This document shows, piece by piece, positions 16,342 through 24,373 of a DNA stretch of 47,074 nt; the first letter of the stretch is position 1; every line of letters starts with the position of its first letter. Where the stretch lies: NCBI GenBank assembly GCA_018829185.1, contig JAHJUI010000023.1, positions 1-47,074 of the forward strand, in the 5' to 3' direction. This DNA is from Nanobdellota archaeon. GTDB lineage: Archaea > Nanobdellota > Nanobdellia > SCGC-AAA011-G17 > PNOQ01. A program made the position numbers and the translations under genes. The notes below the pieces were generated by a model, which was not told where the DNA came from, ran no database searches, and saw nothing but the letters and a program-made list of their open reading frames with translations.

Positions 16342-16504
16342 AGAAATTCTCTTTTGTAAAAAATGTCATATTTATACATTAGAAAAAGCTTGCCCTAAAT
16401 GTAATGAAAAAACTATTTCTCCAAAACCAGGAAAGTATTCTCCAATAGATAAATATGGAGCCTATAGGCGCATTCACAAAAAGCAAATTCTGAAAATTAC
16501 ATAA
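16334..16504 (+). CDS. nop10: H/ACA ribonucleoprotein subunit Nop10
   Basis: 56 residues: MTKEILFCKKCHIYTLEKAC then PKCNEKTISPKPGKYSPIDK, a zinc-ribbon (C8, C11, C20, C23) followed by the conserved basic linear arm YGAYRRIHKK. Nop10 binds Cbf5 in H/ACA particles that make pseudouridine in rRNA. It begins eight bases inside the aIF2-alpha gene, in the order usual for archaea. The gene that usually follows (a PAC2-family protein) is absent; a homing endonuclease gene sits there instead. Confidence 0.93.
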   Translation: MTKEILFCKKCHIYTLEKACPKCNEKTISPKPGKYSPIDKYGAYRRIHKKQILKIT

Positions 16505-16526
16505 ATCAAACGGCATTTTTCTCCAT

Positions 16527-16556
16527 TGTGACAAGTACGCACATGAAGTTTATAAA
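16527..16556 (+). promoter_or_regulatory. homing-endonuclease promoter, copy 2
   Basis: TGTGACAA at 16527-16534, with GACAAGT at 16530-16536, a 13-base gap, then TTATAAA at 16550-16556. Here the upstream TGTGACAA and the GACAAGT box overlap in one TTGTGACAAGT, so only one repeat of the box exists. The ATG at 16594 lies about 40 bases past the TATA box, leaving a short leader with GAGGAA before the start. Confidence 0.75.
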
Positions 16557-16593
16557 TAACAAAAATCATGTAATTGAATGATTTAAAGAGGAA

Positions 16594-17832
16594 ATGGCAA
16601 ATATACAAAAAAAGATACACTGCTGGGATTTAAATATAAAAGTTACTGAAATAAAAAGCGATTTGGCTAAAGAGATTAATAGAAAGATAAAAAATAAATT
16701 CAAAACATTAAAAAACGGAGCAGAATTTTACTCCAATCAAATAAACAAATCAGAAGCTCATCTTAAAAATATATTATCTTGGATTTGTAAAGGAAAAACC
16801 AAACAATACAAATATCCGTACAAAAATCAACAAGCAGGCATTCCGATATTAGACATTATTACAATAGCAAATGATCTCGGCATTAACAAGCATAAAATTG
16901 AAAGGAATTTGATCTCAATTAGAAAATCTAATAGCCATATTAAAATATACTTTCCCAGATTTCCGATAAAAATCACACCAATAGCCTCCTGCCTATTACT
17001 TCATTACTATTGTGATGGAAGTCATGAAAACTGGTGCCAAAGCATAAAAAAACACCCATTGAATAGGCAAAGATATTTTCAGAGAATAGAAAATCTCTTA
17101 GGTGAAGTGCGAAATTGGAATTCAAAAAAACATCAAGAAATATATACTCCATTAATAATCTATAAAATCCTAGAAAAATTATTTGGTGTTGAAAAAAATA
17201 GTTTTACTAATATAAAGCTCCCAGAAAAATTTCTAAATCTAAAAAAAGAAATCCTAATTGGAGCTTTAGTAGCCATTATCTCTGATGAAGGACACATATG
17301 TAAAGAACATTACGAAATAAGAATTGCTCAAAAAAATAAGGAAACAATAGAATTCTTTCATGCAATATGTGAAAAATTAAGTTATGATATCTCACAAATT
17401 AAGAAAGAAAAAAGTGGGATTTATTCTTTTAAAATAAGATCTCTGGGGCTACTTAGATTCCATGTAGATTTAATAAATCTAAATAAAAAATATGATAATA
17501 TTTTAGATTTGGGGGATAAACAAAAGTTTTTTGAAAACAAAATAAAGATAATCAAAAACAAAATTGAAAAAGAAAACTTAAAACAGCCAAGGGGACATGG
17601 AGAAAAATTATTTAAAACTGACTTTGAAATTTTAAAGCACTTTAAAACTCCAATTACTAAAAGAGAACTCTCAAAAATAACCATACAATCAATAAATACA
17701 TTACACCATAGGAAAGGAAGACTCAAAAACTTTGGATTAATAAAAGTAATTGGTTGGAGAAATAAAGAATCAATATTAGAGATTACAAACAAGGGAAAAG
17801 AAGTTCTAGAAGAAAATTATAACAAGTACTAA
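16594..17832 (+). CDS. free-standing LAGLIDADG endonuclease with C-terminal winged helix
   Basis: 412 residues. Two diverged LAGLIDADG motifs are seen: ASCLLLHYYCDGS (131-143) and LIGALVAIISDEG (221-233), giving acids D141 and D231. The N-terminal 110 residues look like a helix-turn-helix (DIITIANDLGINKHKIERNL), and the last 65 residues form a winged helix (FEILKHFKTPITKRELSKI, later LKNFGLIKVIG). The fold order resembles archaeal LAGLIDADG proteins that are also found inside inteins, but no splicing residues are present. It belongs to a different subfamily from the other two endonucleases, yet uses the same promoter type. It follows nop10 by 89 bases and is likely a mobile insertion. Confidence 0.8.
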   Translation: MANIQKKIHCWDLNIKVTEIKSDLAKEINRKIKNKFKTLKNGAEFYSNQINKSEAHLKNILSWICKGKTKQYKYPYKNQQAGIPILDIITIANDLGINKHKIERNLISIRKSNSHIKIYFPRFPIKITPIASCLLLHYYCDGSHENWCQSIKKHPLNRQRYFQRIENLLGEVRNWNSKKHQEIYTPLIIYKILEKLFGVEKNSFTNIKLPEKFLNLKKEILIGALVAIISDEGHICKEHYEIRIAQKNKETIEFFHAICEKLSYDISQIKKEKSGIYSFKIRSLGLLRFHVDLINLNKKYDNILDLGDKQKFFENKIKIIKNKIEKENLKQPRGHGEKLFKTDFEILKHFKTPITKRELSKITIQSINTLHHRKGRLKNFGLIKVIGWRNKESILEITNKGKEVLEENYNKY

Positions 17833-17842
17833 AAAAATTAAC

Positions 17843-17856
17843 AAAAAAAGAAAAAA
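17843..17856 (-). terminator. oligo-T terminator T6-C-T7 (minus strand)
   Basis: On the minus strand the TAA stop at 17860-17858 is followed by one C, six T, one C and seven T. It closes the relatively GC-rich gene upstream and also separates it from the converging endonuclease gene. Confidence 0.6.
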
Positions 17857-17857
17857 G

Positions 17858-18745
17858 TTATTCGGCCAGTGTGTCCGCGATGTCTTTGGCCGTTGAATAT
17901 CCGAGTGAATCTGTCATACCCGTTTCTTCTGCGATGTTTATTGCACGTTTTAGCCCAATTTCTCCATACATTGTTTCTGTAAAATAAGTTTGTATGTGGG
18001 GCTCGGCCATTATGTCATATTTTATTGCAAATTGTGCAGCATTCCTAATTTCGCCTTGTTCAATAAGCAAGTCAAACACCTGTATGTTCAGGCCTCTGTT
18101 GCTGGATCCGCATAGTTTTAGTTGCAAGCCAGTTCTATGGGCCTTTGCACTTCTTTTTAGTTGTTTTCCAACCATCTGATGTAACCCGTGTGTCTCTGCA
18201 ATGTCCATAACGCACTCTTCATTCCCAAAATAGGCTTCAAAGTAGGCCATGCTTTCTGCAACGTTTCTTATCCAGCTTTGGCTGTCTTCTTCGGAAATAT
18301 TTACACCATATTCTTTTGCAATGTCCAAATGCACTCTTCCCAAAGTCAGATTTTCTAATAAATACTCATCCAGGTGCGCTTTAAAGTTGGGTGCTCTTTT
18401 TATAACATCTTTTTCAAAAAGCCTTTGGTGCGAGTCTAGCCAAAATAGTGCAGCTTCTCTTTTTACGTCAGCTTCTGGAAGTCCATACTTTTTAAGTTCA
18501 TCTAAGGCATATTGGACAGCTCTTGCAGCATCCTCTTCTACTTTATCTCTGCCTATAAGTATGTTTTTATCCCAGTTATATTCACATTCATCTTCTAGAC
18601 TCATCTGTCCAACTCCAAGCATGACTTCACGGGCAAGGCCTAATACGCGGCCTGTTTGGCCTTTTCTGGCGTGGTAAGTCATCCTATCATCAAACGAAAG
18701 TTTTCTTAACATTAATATTTCCACTTCATCTGTTATTTTAACCAT
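17858..18745 (-). CDS. helical-repeat protein of unknown function with distinct base composition
   Basis: 295 residues, soluble and almost entirely helical. Short repeats recur: HLDIAKEYGVNISEEDS, VMDIAETHGLHQMVG, AAQFAIKYDIMAEP, AINIAEETGMTDS, DIADTLAE; these suggest a TPR-like or other alpha-solenoid. No catalytic motif is recognised. GC content is about 42% in a sampled 60-base line against about 30% in neighbours, with many Gly, Ala and Arg codons. The start has a good SD (AGGTAGGAG) and a leader of several tens of bases, and the gene ends in a clean T6-C-T7 terminator. The features fit either recent transfer or strong expression with codon selection; the two cannot be told apart here. 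Confidence 0.65.
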   Translation of the reverse strand: MVKITDEVEILMLRKLSFDDRMTYHARKGQTGRVLGLAREVMLGVGQMSLEDECEYNWDKNILIGRDKVEEDAARAVQYALDELKKYGLPEADVKREAALFWLDSHQRLFEKDVIKRAPNFKAHLDEYLLENLTLGRVHLDIAKEYGVNISEEDSQSWIRNVAESMAYFEAYFGNEECVMDIAETHGLHQMVGKQLKRSAKAHRTGLQLKLCGSSNRGLNIQVFDLLIEQGEIRNAAQFAIKYDIMAEPHIQTYFTETMYGEIGLKRAINIAEETGMTDSLGYSTAKDIADTLAE

Positions 18746-18826
18746 TTTTTATTTCTCCTACCTCTTTTAGGTCTGAGGCAAGGACCATATTGTTACAACT
18801 TAATAGTAATAATATAGGAATAGGTA

Positions 18827-18859
18827 TATTTAAATATTTGCTACTATTCTTATTAGTAG
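18827..18859 (+). promoter_or_regulatory. TATA box and inverted-repeat operator before the TrmB gene
   Basis: TATTTAAATA at 18827-18836 is a perfect palindrome and could serve both this gene and the minus-strand gene at 18745. Directly downstream lies CTACTA (18841-18846), a 7-base spacer, then TAGTAG (18854-18859), ending four bases before the ATG at 18864. The repeat sits across the expected transcription start, the position where a bound repressor would block RNA polymerase. Autoregulation by the TrmB protein is inferred. Confidence 0.55.
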
Positions 18860-18863
18860 TAAA

Positions 18864-19607
18864 ATGATAGAAGAATTAAGGCTGGCAGGACTCTCAGAAA
18901 AGGAAGCTAAAACCTACCTAGATCTATTGCAATATGGAGAGAACCAAACAGGAAAAATCTGCGAAAGAACAAAAATCCCCAGTTCACAAATCTATCAAAT
19001 ATTAAAAAACTTACTAAAAAATGGCTTAGTAACCTACAAGCTAATAAACAATATTAAAGTATTCTCAGCTTCAAAACCAGATTCTCTAAAAAATTTATTT
19101 GAAGAAAAAGAAAAAGAAATAAAACAAGAAAAACAACAATTGATAAAAGCCATAGCTAAATTAAAAGTAATTCCTCCAAAAATAGAAAGACTAACAGATT
19201 TCAAGTACTACCAAGGAATAAGAGGAATTAAATCCCTTTACACAGAGATAATGAACTCATGGGAAAAAGGAGATGAATACTACATTGCTTCTGCACCTTT
19301 AGAATCCTTTCAGAAACTTGAAGGGTTTTTTAGAGAAATAGTTCATAAAAAAAGAATAAGGGATAAAGTTAAATTAAAGATAATAATAAATAAAGGAAGT
19401 GAAAATAAAGGCAAAATCAGGGCTAAAATGCCTTTAACACAAATAAAGTACCTGAACATAAACACAAAAACAGAGTATGGAGTTCTAAATGATCTTTTCT
19501 TTTTAATTAGCTATGGGAAAGAACCCTATGCATTATTAATAAAGGACAAGAATTTTGCACAAACCTATAAAGCTTTTTTTGAGTTTCTGTGGAACACCGC
19601 AATTTAA
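18864..19607 (+). CDS. TrmB-family transcriptional regulator
   Basis: 247 residues. A winged helix (1-70: LRLAGLSEKEAKTYLDLLQ, then RTKIPSSQIYQILKNLLKNG) is followed by a coiled coil (about 88-112) and a sensor domain (about 115-245: YYIASAPLESFQKLEGFF, VHKKRIRDKVKLKIIINK, INTKTEYGVLNDLFFLI) of the PLD-like TrmB_C type. In this family the sensor binds a small ligand, often a sugar. Unusually, the enzyme at 21614-23077 carries a near-copy of this sensor without the DNA-binding part. An inverted repeat lies just upstream. The gene faces the DUF1152-nadE-dehydrogenase operon, 11 bases apart at the 3' ends. Confidence 0.9.
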   Translation: MIEELRLAGLSEKEAKTYLDLLQYGENQTGKICERTKIPSSQIYQILKNLLKNGLVTYKLINNIKVFSASKPDSLKNLFEEKEKEIKQEKQQLIKAIAKLKVIPPKIERLTDFKYYQGIRGIKSLYTEIMNSWEKGDEYYIASAPLESFQKLEGFFREIVHKKRIRDKVKLKIIINKGSENKGKIRAKMPLTQIKYLNINTKTEYGVLNDLFFLISYGKEPYALLIKDKNFAQTYKAFFEFLWNTAI

Positions 19608-19618
19608 ATATTACTCAT

Positions 19619-20743
19619 TTAGTTTATTATTAAATTTTTAATTTTTCCTTTGTTCACTTGTAACAAACCATAGTTAATTATATTCTCTTTTTGTTTAATG
19701 CTAACACGCGAAAAAGGATTCAATATAAATTTACAATCTGAATATTTCCCTCCTTTGATCTTTCCGGGCACATAAGCAAGATCTACTTCGGTTCCCCCAA
19801 CACCTTGCTTTTTTAAATTATGAAATGCTTCTAAGATATTAGAGTATTTTATATTTATGTCCATTCTTGTAGACTTAATTTTATTTAAATCAAAATAAAA
19901 GATTCTATTTGAAATATTTTTATCTAATTCCACTGGAAACCTTACCACCCAGGTCTTCTTTCCTATTTTTAATCTCTTTTGATATTCTTCTTTAAAATTT
20001 GATTTTTCCTCAACAAGTTTCTTAATAACTTTGCAAGTGTGACTCTGGGAATTAGTTCTTAAATTAATTTCATTATAAACATTAAGAAATTTTTGATATT
20101 CTACACCTTGTTTACTAATAATTTCATTTCCAAGAACTAAATCATCTTTTTTGTATTCTTTAAAAATTTCATTTAACTGTTTTTTATTTAATTCACCATC
20201 AACCCCTGGAGCAACAACTGACAGAACTTTAGCTGTTGGTTTTTTTAATTTTGAAAGAATTTCAAGACATGAAAAATCAACTATGGGTGTAAAAATAGAC
20301 CCCAAATCCTTCTTTCTAGCAAGAATATCTCCTCCAACATCAACAGCAATAATCAAATCATAAGATTTCCGTTTTATTAAATTTTCTAATTGAACTTTTA
20401 ATTTATTTGTTCCATATTGTAATGAAAAAAGGTAAATGTCTCTAATCCCTAATTTAAATTTCTTGTTTATTTCTATTAATTCTGGTTCAAAGAATGAATT
20501 TAATGATTCATTCTCTTTTGTGATGATAAATTTTTTTGCTGTTTTAGAATTTAATTTATTAATTGGTTTTTCTAATTTTCCGTTAAACAAATGTAAAGCC
20601 CACGGTGTAAGAAATCCTGCTAAGTCTATCACAACGCCTTCCTTCTTTAGTTTTTCTGTAATAAGAACAGAAGATGCAATATCTCTCCCACTTCCCGCAC
20701 CAATAACCAAAACTTTTTTATATTTATGAAAATTATTTATCAT
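19619..20743 (-). CDS. DUF1152-family protein
   Basis: 374 residues. The start VLVIGAGSGRDIASS is a glycine-rich nucleotide-binding-like loop, and IIAVDVGGDILARKKD is a second family marker; PGVDGELNKKQL is a third. The DUF1152 family has no established reaction. It is the last gene of the operon with the dehydrogenase-like and NadE genes; its ATG lies 11 bases inside nadE. The presence of a putative NAD supply gene and an NAD(P)-dependent enzyme in the operon suggests that it acts on a related small molecule, but no substrate can be named. Confidence 0.8.
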   Translation of the reverse strand: MINNFHKYKKVLVIGAGSGRDIASSVLITEKLKKEGVVIDLAGFLTPWALHLFNGKLEKPINKLNSKTAKKFIITKENESLNSFFEPELIEINKKFKLGIRDIYLFSLQYGTNKLKVQLENLIKRKSYDLIIAVDVGGDILARKKDLGSIFTPIVDFSCLEILSKLKKPTAKVLSVVAPGVDGELNKKQLNEIFKEYKKDDLVLGNEIISKQGVEYQKFLNVYNEINLRTNSQSHTCKVIKKLVEEKSNFKEEYQKRLKIGKKTWVVRFPVELDKNISNRIFYFDLNKIKSTRMDINIKYSNILEAFHNLKKQGVGGTEVDLAYVPGKIKGGKYSDCKFILNPFSRVSIKQKENIINYGLLQVNKGKIKNLIIN

Positions 20744-21602
20744 GAATATATCCTAAGGAAACATGACTAACTTGTAATACTCTTTTATGTTTACTTTGCT
20801 TATATCTTTTTATTATATCGGATAAATACTTTTTTGAAGCACCATATTTTTTTATGATTTGAGAAATTGACATTTTCCTCTCAAATAACAAATAAGCAGC
20901 AACATCTTGTTCAGTTAAAGTTGCTCCTAACTCTTCTTCATGAGTCTGCCCCTGATAAAAACCAGTTGTAGACTTCCTATTTAAAATATCTTGAGGAATG
21001 TCCAATTCTTTTGCAATCTCTTTGATGTCAATTTTGTATAAATCATCTAAAACCCCAAAATCACATGACATTGGAGTCCCATATTTAGTTGCATATCCTT
21101 GAACAAATTCAGCCCTATTAGATGTACCAAGAACCATACCTCCCTTTTCTCTTGCTACTGCATAAAAAAAATTTATTCTTAATCTAGATGCTATGTTTCC
21201 TTTGGTTATCAAATCTAATTTTTTTCCTATTATTTTTGAAACATCTTTTATTATTTTTTGGGTAGGAGAATTTATAGAAATTACATATCCCCCCTTAACC
21301 TTTAAATCAGATTTAACTAGTTTATAACATTTAATTCCTTCATCATTCCCTCGTACAGGCAGATTCAAAAGAATTACTTTTTTGGGCCCTACGGCCATTA
21401 CTGCCAAGTATGCAACAACCGTAGAATCAATACCACCAGATAATCCCAGAATTAAATTGCCTTTTGGATTAGTCTTTTTATGAAAATTTTTAATTTGACC
21501 AACTATCTTTTTAATCACTTCATTGTAACCTTTTTTATGTCTTGTTTTAATCTCTAACACTCCTTTTATTATGCCCTTTTCCGAAAAATTTCTTTTTTTC
21601 AT
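20733..21602 (-). CDS. nadE: NH3-dependent NAD+ synthetase
   Basis: 289 residues from the ATG at 21602; an in-frame GTG at 21611 is also possible and lies two bases after the upstream stop. The ATP pyrophosphatase P-loop LILGLSGGIDSTVVAYLA is diagnostic. LGTSNRAEFVQGYATKYG and TTGFYQGQTHEEELG match the nicotinate-adenine-dinucleotide-binding region. It has no N-terminal glutaminase domain, so it uses ammonia. It makes NAD+ from deamido-NAD+ and ATP. Position between a dehydrogenase-like enzyme and DUF1152, in a very tight operon, is unusual for a house-keeping nadE and hints at a specialised pathway. Confidence 0.9.
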   Translation of the reverse strand: MKKRNFSEKGIIKGVLEIKTRHKKGYNEVIKKIVGQIKNFHKKTNPKGNLILGLSGGIDSTVVAYLAVMAVGPKKVILLNLPVRGNDEGIKCYKLVKSDLKVKGGYVISINSPTQKIIKDVSKIIGKKLDLITKGNIASRLRINFFYAVAREKGGMVLGTSNRAEFVQGYATKYGTPMSCDFGVLDDLYKIDIKEIAKELDIPQDILNRKSTTGFYQGQTHEEELGATLTEQDVAAYLLFERKMSISQIIKKYGASKKYLSDIIKRYKQSKHKRVLQVSHVSLGYIHDK

Positions 21603-21613
21603 AATTGCCACTT

Positions 21614-23077
21614 TTATTTCTTTAAAAATATTTCATCTAATAAACCTATCGCTTTTTTTGAGTTATGGCCCATCAAAGTATTAAACTTACTTGCATCTCT
21701 TAATCCGCTTATTAAATATTCTTTCTTCAAACCAATTTTTTTAAGGGAATCATAATCTACTGGCAAACCCAATTTATTATAAATTTTCACCATTTTATCA
21801 TATAAACTATAATCATTGGTAATTTCCCCAAATAACTTTAATTCAATTAAAGTTCCAACCGATGCTATTTGCCCGTGCGTAGGCCAAATCTTTTTACCTT
21901 TTTTGTATCTTCTTTCCATAGCATATGCCAAATCATGTTCTCCCCCTCCACTTAATTCAAAGCTATCTCTTAAGATTATTGATACTGAAGCATCATGTAA
22001 AAAACTAGCCAATTTTTCTAATTCTTTTTTTCCATATCCTTCAAATGAAGTTAATACCCATTCTACAGCCTCAAAAACTTCTGGAACATTACGTCTAACT
22101 TTTTCTAAAGAAATAACATCTTTTGTTTTTTGAGAATTTCTAAAAACAACATCAATTGAAGCACCTATTTTTGCAAATAAATCTCCAAACCCAGATTGAG
22201 ACCATTTTTCAAGTTCTTTCCTATTTGAACTAAAAATTAATGGAAGGTTAAAAATTATTTTATTGGGAGTTTCAGTTTGGAAGGTTTTTATTTTTCCCCT
22301 AACACTTAATACTGATTTATCCACACTTATACAAACAGTAGATAGCATTGAAGGAATTAAAATAGAAGGAATATTTTTAGTGGAACATGCACGTGCAACG
22401 TCTAATGCAGTACAACCACCTAATCCAATCACAATCTTATGATTTCCTTTTAGAATTTTTCTTTGAACTAATCCCACATTTTCGTATTTGTTATTTTTTA
22501 TACATACTACCTTTCCAAATTTTTTGGCAATATTATAATTATAAGGGTCAGTTATTATTATAGGATTTTTTGATCTATAACTATAAATAATGCTTTTAAT
22601 TGAACTATTTAATTTAACTAAGGGGGGAGTATTTATTTCCCTTCCCTGATTCCAAAGGATATTAAAGAATTCTTTAAACGTATTGGCTAAATTAGAATCT
22701 CTAACTAAAATAGCACGTGGTTTTTTCCCATAATCTACAATAAAAAAAAGATTATTAAGGATACCATATTCAACTTTTGTATTAATATCTAAAAATTTTA
22801 CTTGGGTATGGGGCATCTTTTTTCTAATAAAACCATATGATTCCCCTTCTTTATTAATAAGTATTTTCAAAACAACTTTATCTTTTATTCTTTTTTTATG
22901 AACAACCTCCAAGAAAAATTTCTCTAGTTTTTCAAATGATCCTACTGGAGCAGAAGCAATATAGTATTGGTCTTTAGGTTTCCAGGAATTAATAATAATT
23001 TTATAAAGTTCTTTTATCCCACCAACCCCATTAAACTCTTCAACATACTTATTTTTTAAATTAATTTTAAAAAGCAT
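21614..23077 (-). CDS. TrmB-like sensor domain fused to a G1P-dehydrogenase-like enzyme
   Basis: 487 residues. Residues 12-145 are a copy of the sensor domain of the TrmB regulator at 18864-19607, about 60% identical over some 119 positions by hand alignment (YYIASAPVGSFEKLEKFF, INTKVEYGILNNLFFIV). Residues 150-487 are an iron-containing-alcohol-dehydrogenase/EgsA-like fold: VIGLGGCTALDVARA (nucleotide loop), and candidate metal ligands D299 (SGFGDLF), H381 (GGEHDLAYAME) and H401 (PTHGQIASVGTL). EgsA makes sn-glycerol-1-phosphate, the archaeal lipid backbone, and AraM is a related enzyme; which substrate applies here is not clear. No helix-turn-helix is present. TTTATATAT about 21 bases before the ATG makes the message leaderless. 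It heads a three-gene operon with nadE and DUF1152. Confidence 0.8.
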   Translation of the reverse strand: MLFKINLKNKYVEEFNGVGGIKELYKIIINSWKPKDQYYIASAPVGSFEKLEKFFLEVVHKKRIKDKVVLKILINKEGESYGFIRKKMPHTQVKFLDINTKVEYGILNNLFFIVDYGKKPRAILVRDSNLANTFKEFFNILWNQGREINTPPLVKLNSSIKSIIYSYRSKNPIIITDPYNYNIAKKFGKVVCIKNNKYENVGLVQRKILKGNHKIVIGLGGCTALDVARACSTKNIPSILIPSMLSTVCISVDKSVLSVRGKIKTFQTETPNKIIFNLPLIFSSNRKELEKWSQSGFGDLFAKIGASIDVVFRNSQKTKDVISLEKVRRNVPEVFEAVEWVLTSFEGYGKKELEKLASFLHDASVSIILRDSFELSGGGEHDLAYAMERRYKKGKKIWPTHGQIASVGTLIELKLFGEITNDYSLYDKMVKIYNKLGLPVDYDSLKKIGLKKEYLISGLRDASKFNTLMGHNSKKAIGLLDEIFLKK

Positions 23078-23115
23078 ATTTTTATTTTGTAATTAAGGAT
23101 ATATAAATTTTATCA

Positions 23116-24342
23116 TTAAAATCCACTTAAATTCTTCTGGGGATTAGCAGCACCAAGATCAACCTTGCCATAAAGCCCATCATAACCAGGTTTAATACTA
23201 ATTTTTCCATGCCTATTATCAATTATAATCTTAGCTAATTTCTCGTTAACAACTTTCCCCAAGTCTATTTCAGCAACATTCATCAAAATATTAAACTCAT
23301 TATCAAAAAACTTAATCAATTTGTTATAAACTTCCCAAACACCCTTAGAATTCAACATTTTAATTCCTAAATAAGCAGCAATTAACTCCGTTAATGGAAT
23401 CAAAGTCAAAAAAGGCTTAGCATTCTTTGGTTTGAAACCTTCTTCCCGATCAGATAAAACTTCTACCCTATGCTGAACACCAATTGTTAATGGTTTATTA
23501 CAAACAGGACAAATATCTTTATGTTTTATAGATTCTTTTGGATCAAAAACAACATTACAATTCCTATGCCCATCAAAATGATAAATTCCATAACCTGGAT
23601 CTGTTTCAACAGTTGAGTTTAAACCACCCCCTGTTCTAATAGCACTTAAAATATTCTTATAGCTTAATTCAACATCAAACAAGGTAGCCTCCCTTCCAAT
23701 TCTCCAAGGCCAAGCACTATGCATATCTGAAAAACTAACCAATTGAAACTTATCTAAACCGCTTAATCTCCAATTCATTGCAGGGTCACTGCTTATCCCA
23801 GTTTCTACAGCATGGATCTTTCTCGCTTTTTCCTGAAAAGCTTCTTCAATAGAATCAAAACCAGATTTGCTTCCAAGAACTCCAAACCAAGGAGTCCAAA
23901 TATGTGCAGGAATAATCTCAATCTTATCACCGATATCTTCCATCATTTCAACTAACTCTATTCCAGAAAAACCAAAGATTGGCCTGCCATCATAATCTAA
24001 TCTTCCTTTCTTAAGTAAAGCTTCAATAATCTGATCAGCAACTTCTAAATTTGGAGCAAGAATAGTTAAATGTACTCTTCGTCCCTTTCCCCCTTGGCTG
24101 TACATTAAACTAATTTCTGTCTGTAAAATAAAATTAAAACCATTCTTACTAACCAAAATTCCATTATCTTTTTGTTCTAAAGTTTCTTTAATATGTTTAA
24201 TCCATTTTGGGTGAGTAAAATCTCCAGTACCAAGCAAATTAACTCCTTTAATCTTTGCCCATTTTTCTAAATTATAAATATCAATTGCTTTACTTGTTGC
24301 CCTAGAATACTTAGAATGTATATGTAAATCTGCTATAATCAT
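23116..24342 (-). CDS. endoQ: endonuclease Q (PHP-family DNA repair nuclease)
   Basis: 408 residues. The start MIIADLHIHSKYSRATSK is the PHP-fold metal site (DLHIHS) of EndoQ, and LLGTGDFTHPKWIKHIKE continues it. A zinc-binding part with C-V-V-F, CPVCNKPLTIGV and HRVEVLSDR lies near residues 265-300. By family it nicks DNA on the 5' side of uracil, hypoxanthine, xanthine and abasic sites. The length agrees with Thermococcales homologues. The ATG is preceded directly by a T-rich tract that also ends the upstream lipoprotein operon, and an AT-rich TATA-like stretch lies about 26 bases upstream. Confidence 0.9.
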   Translation of the reverse strand: MIIADLHIHSKYSRATSKAIDIYNLEKWAKIKGVNLLGTGDFTHPKWIKHIKETLEQKDNGILVSKNGFNFILQTEISLMYSQGGKGRRVHLTILAPNLEVADQIIEALLKKGRLDYDGRPIFGFSGIELVEMMEDIGDKIEIIPAHIWTPWFGVLGSKSGFDSIEEAFQEKARKIHAVETGISSDPAMNWRLSGLDKFQLVSFSDMHSAWPWRIGREATLFDVELSYKNILSAIRTGGGLNSTVETDPGYGIYHFDGHRNCNVVFDPKESIKHKDICPVCNKPLTIGVQHRVEVLSDREEGFKPKNAKPFLTLIPLTELIAAYLGIKMLNSKGVWEVYNKLIKFFDNEFNILMNVAEIDLGKVVNEKLAKIIIDNRHGKISIKPGYDGLYGKVDLGAANPQKNLSGF

Positions 24343-24360
24343 AAAAAAGAAAAAGAAAAA
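24343..24360 (-). terminator. oligo-T terminator T5-C-T5-C-T6 (minus strand)
   Basis: On the minus strand, downstream of the lipoprotein stop at 24374, lies TTTTTCTTTTTCTTTTTT, running straight into the ATG of the EndoQ gene. It probably ends the exported-protein operon; the EndoQ start therefore lies at the edge of a terminator. Confidence 0.5.
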
Positions 24361-24373
24361 CTAATTAATAAAG

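Noticed and set aside
16594-17832. A transposase or insertion sequence next to nop10
   Set aside because: No terminal inverted repeats, target duplications or DDE/HUH motifs were seen; the LAGLIDADG motifs explain the gene.
18249-18677. A 142-residue plus-strand ORF opposite the helical-repeat gene, and similar frames elsewhere
   Set aside because: They are antisense shadows of better supported genes, with Ser/Leu/Phe-rich composition and no start signals.
21614-23077. The sensor-enzyme fusion as an assembly artefact
   Set aside because: The open frame is continuous, the join at about residue 146-150 has normal composition, and the gene has its own leaderless promoter; the artefact remains possible but is not favoured.
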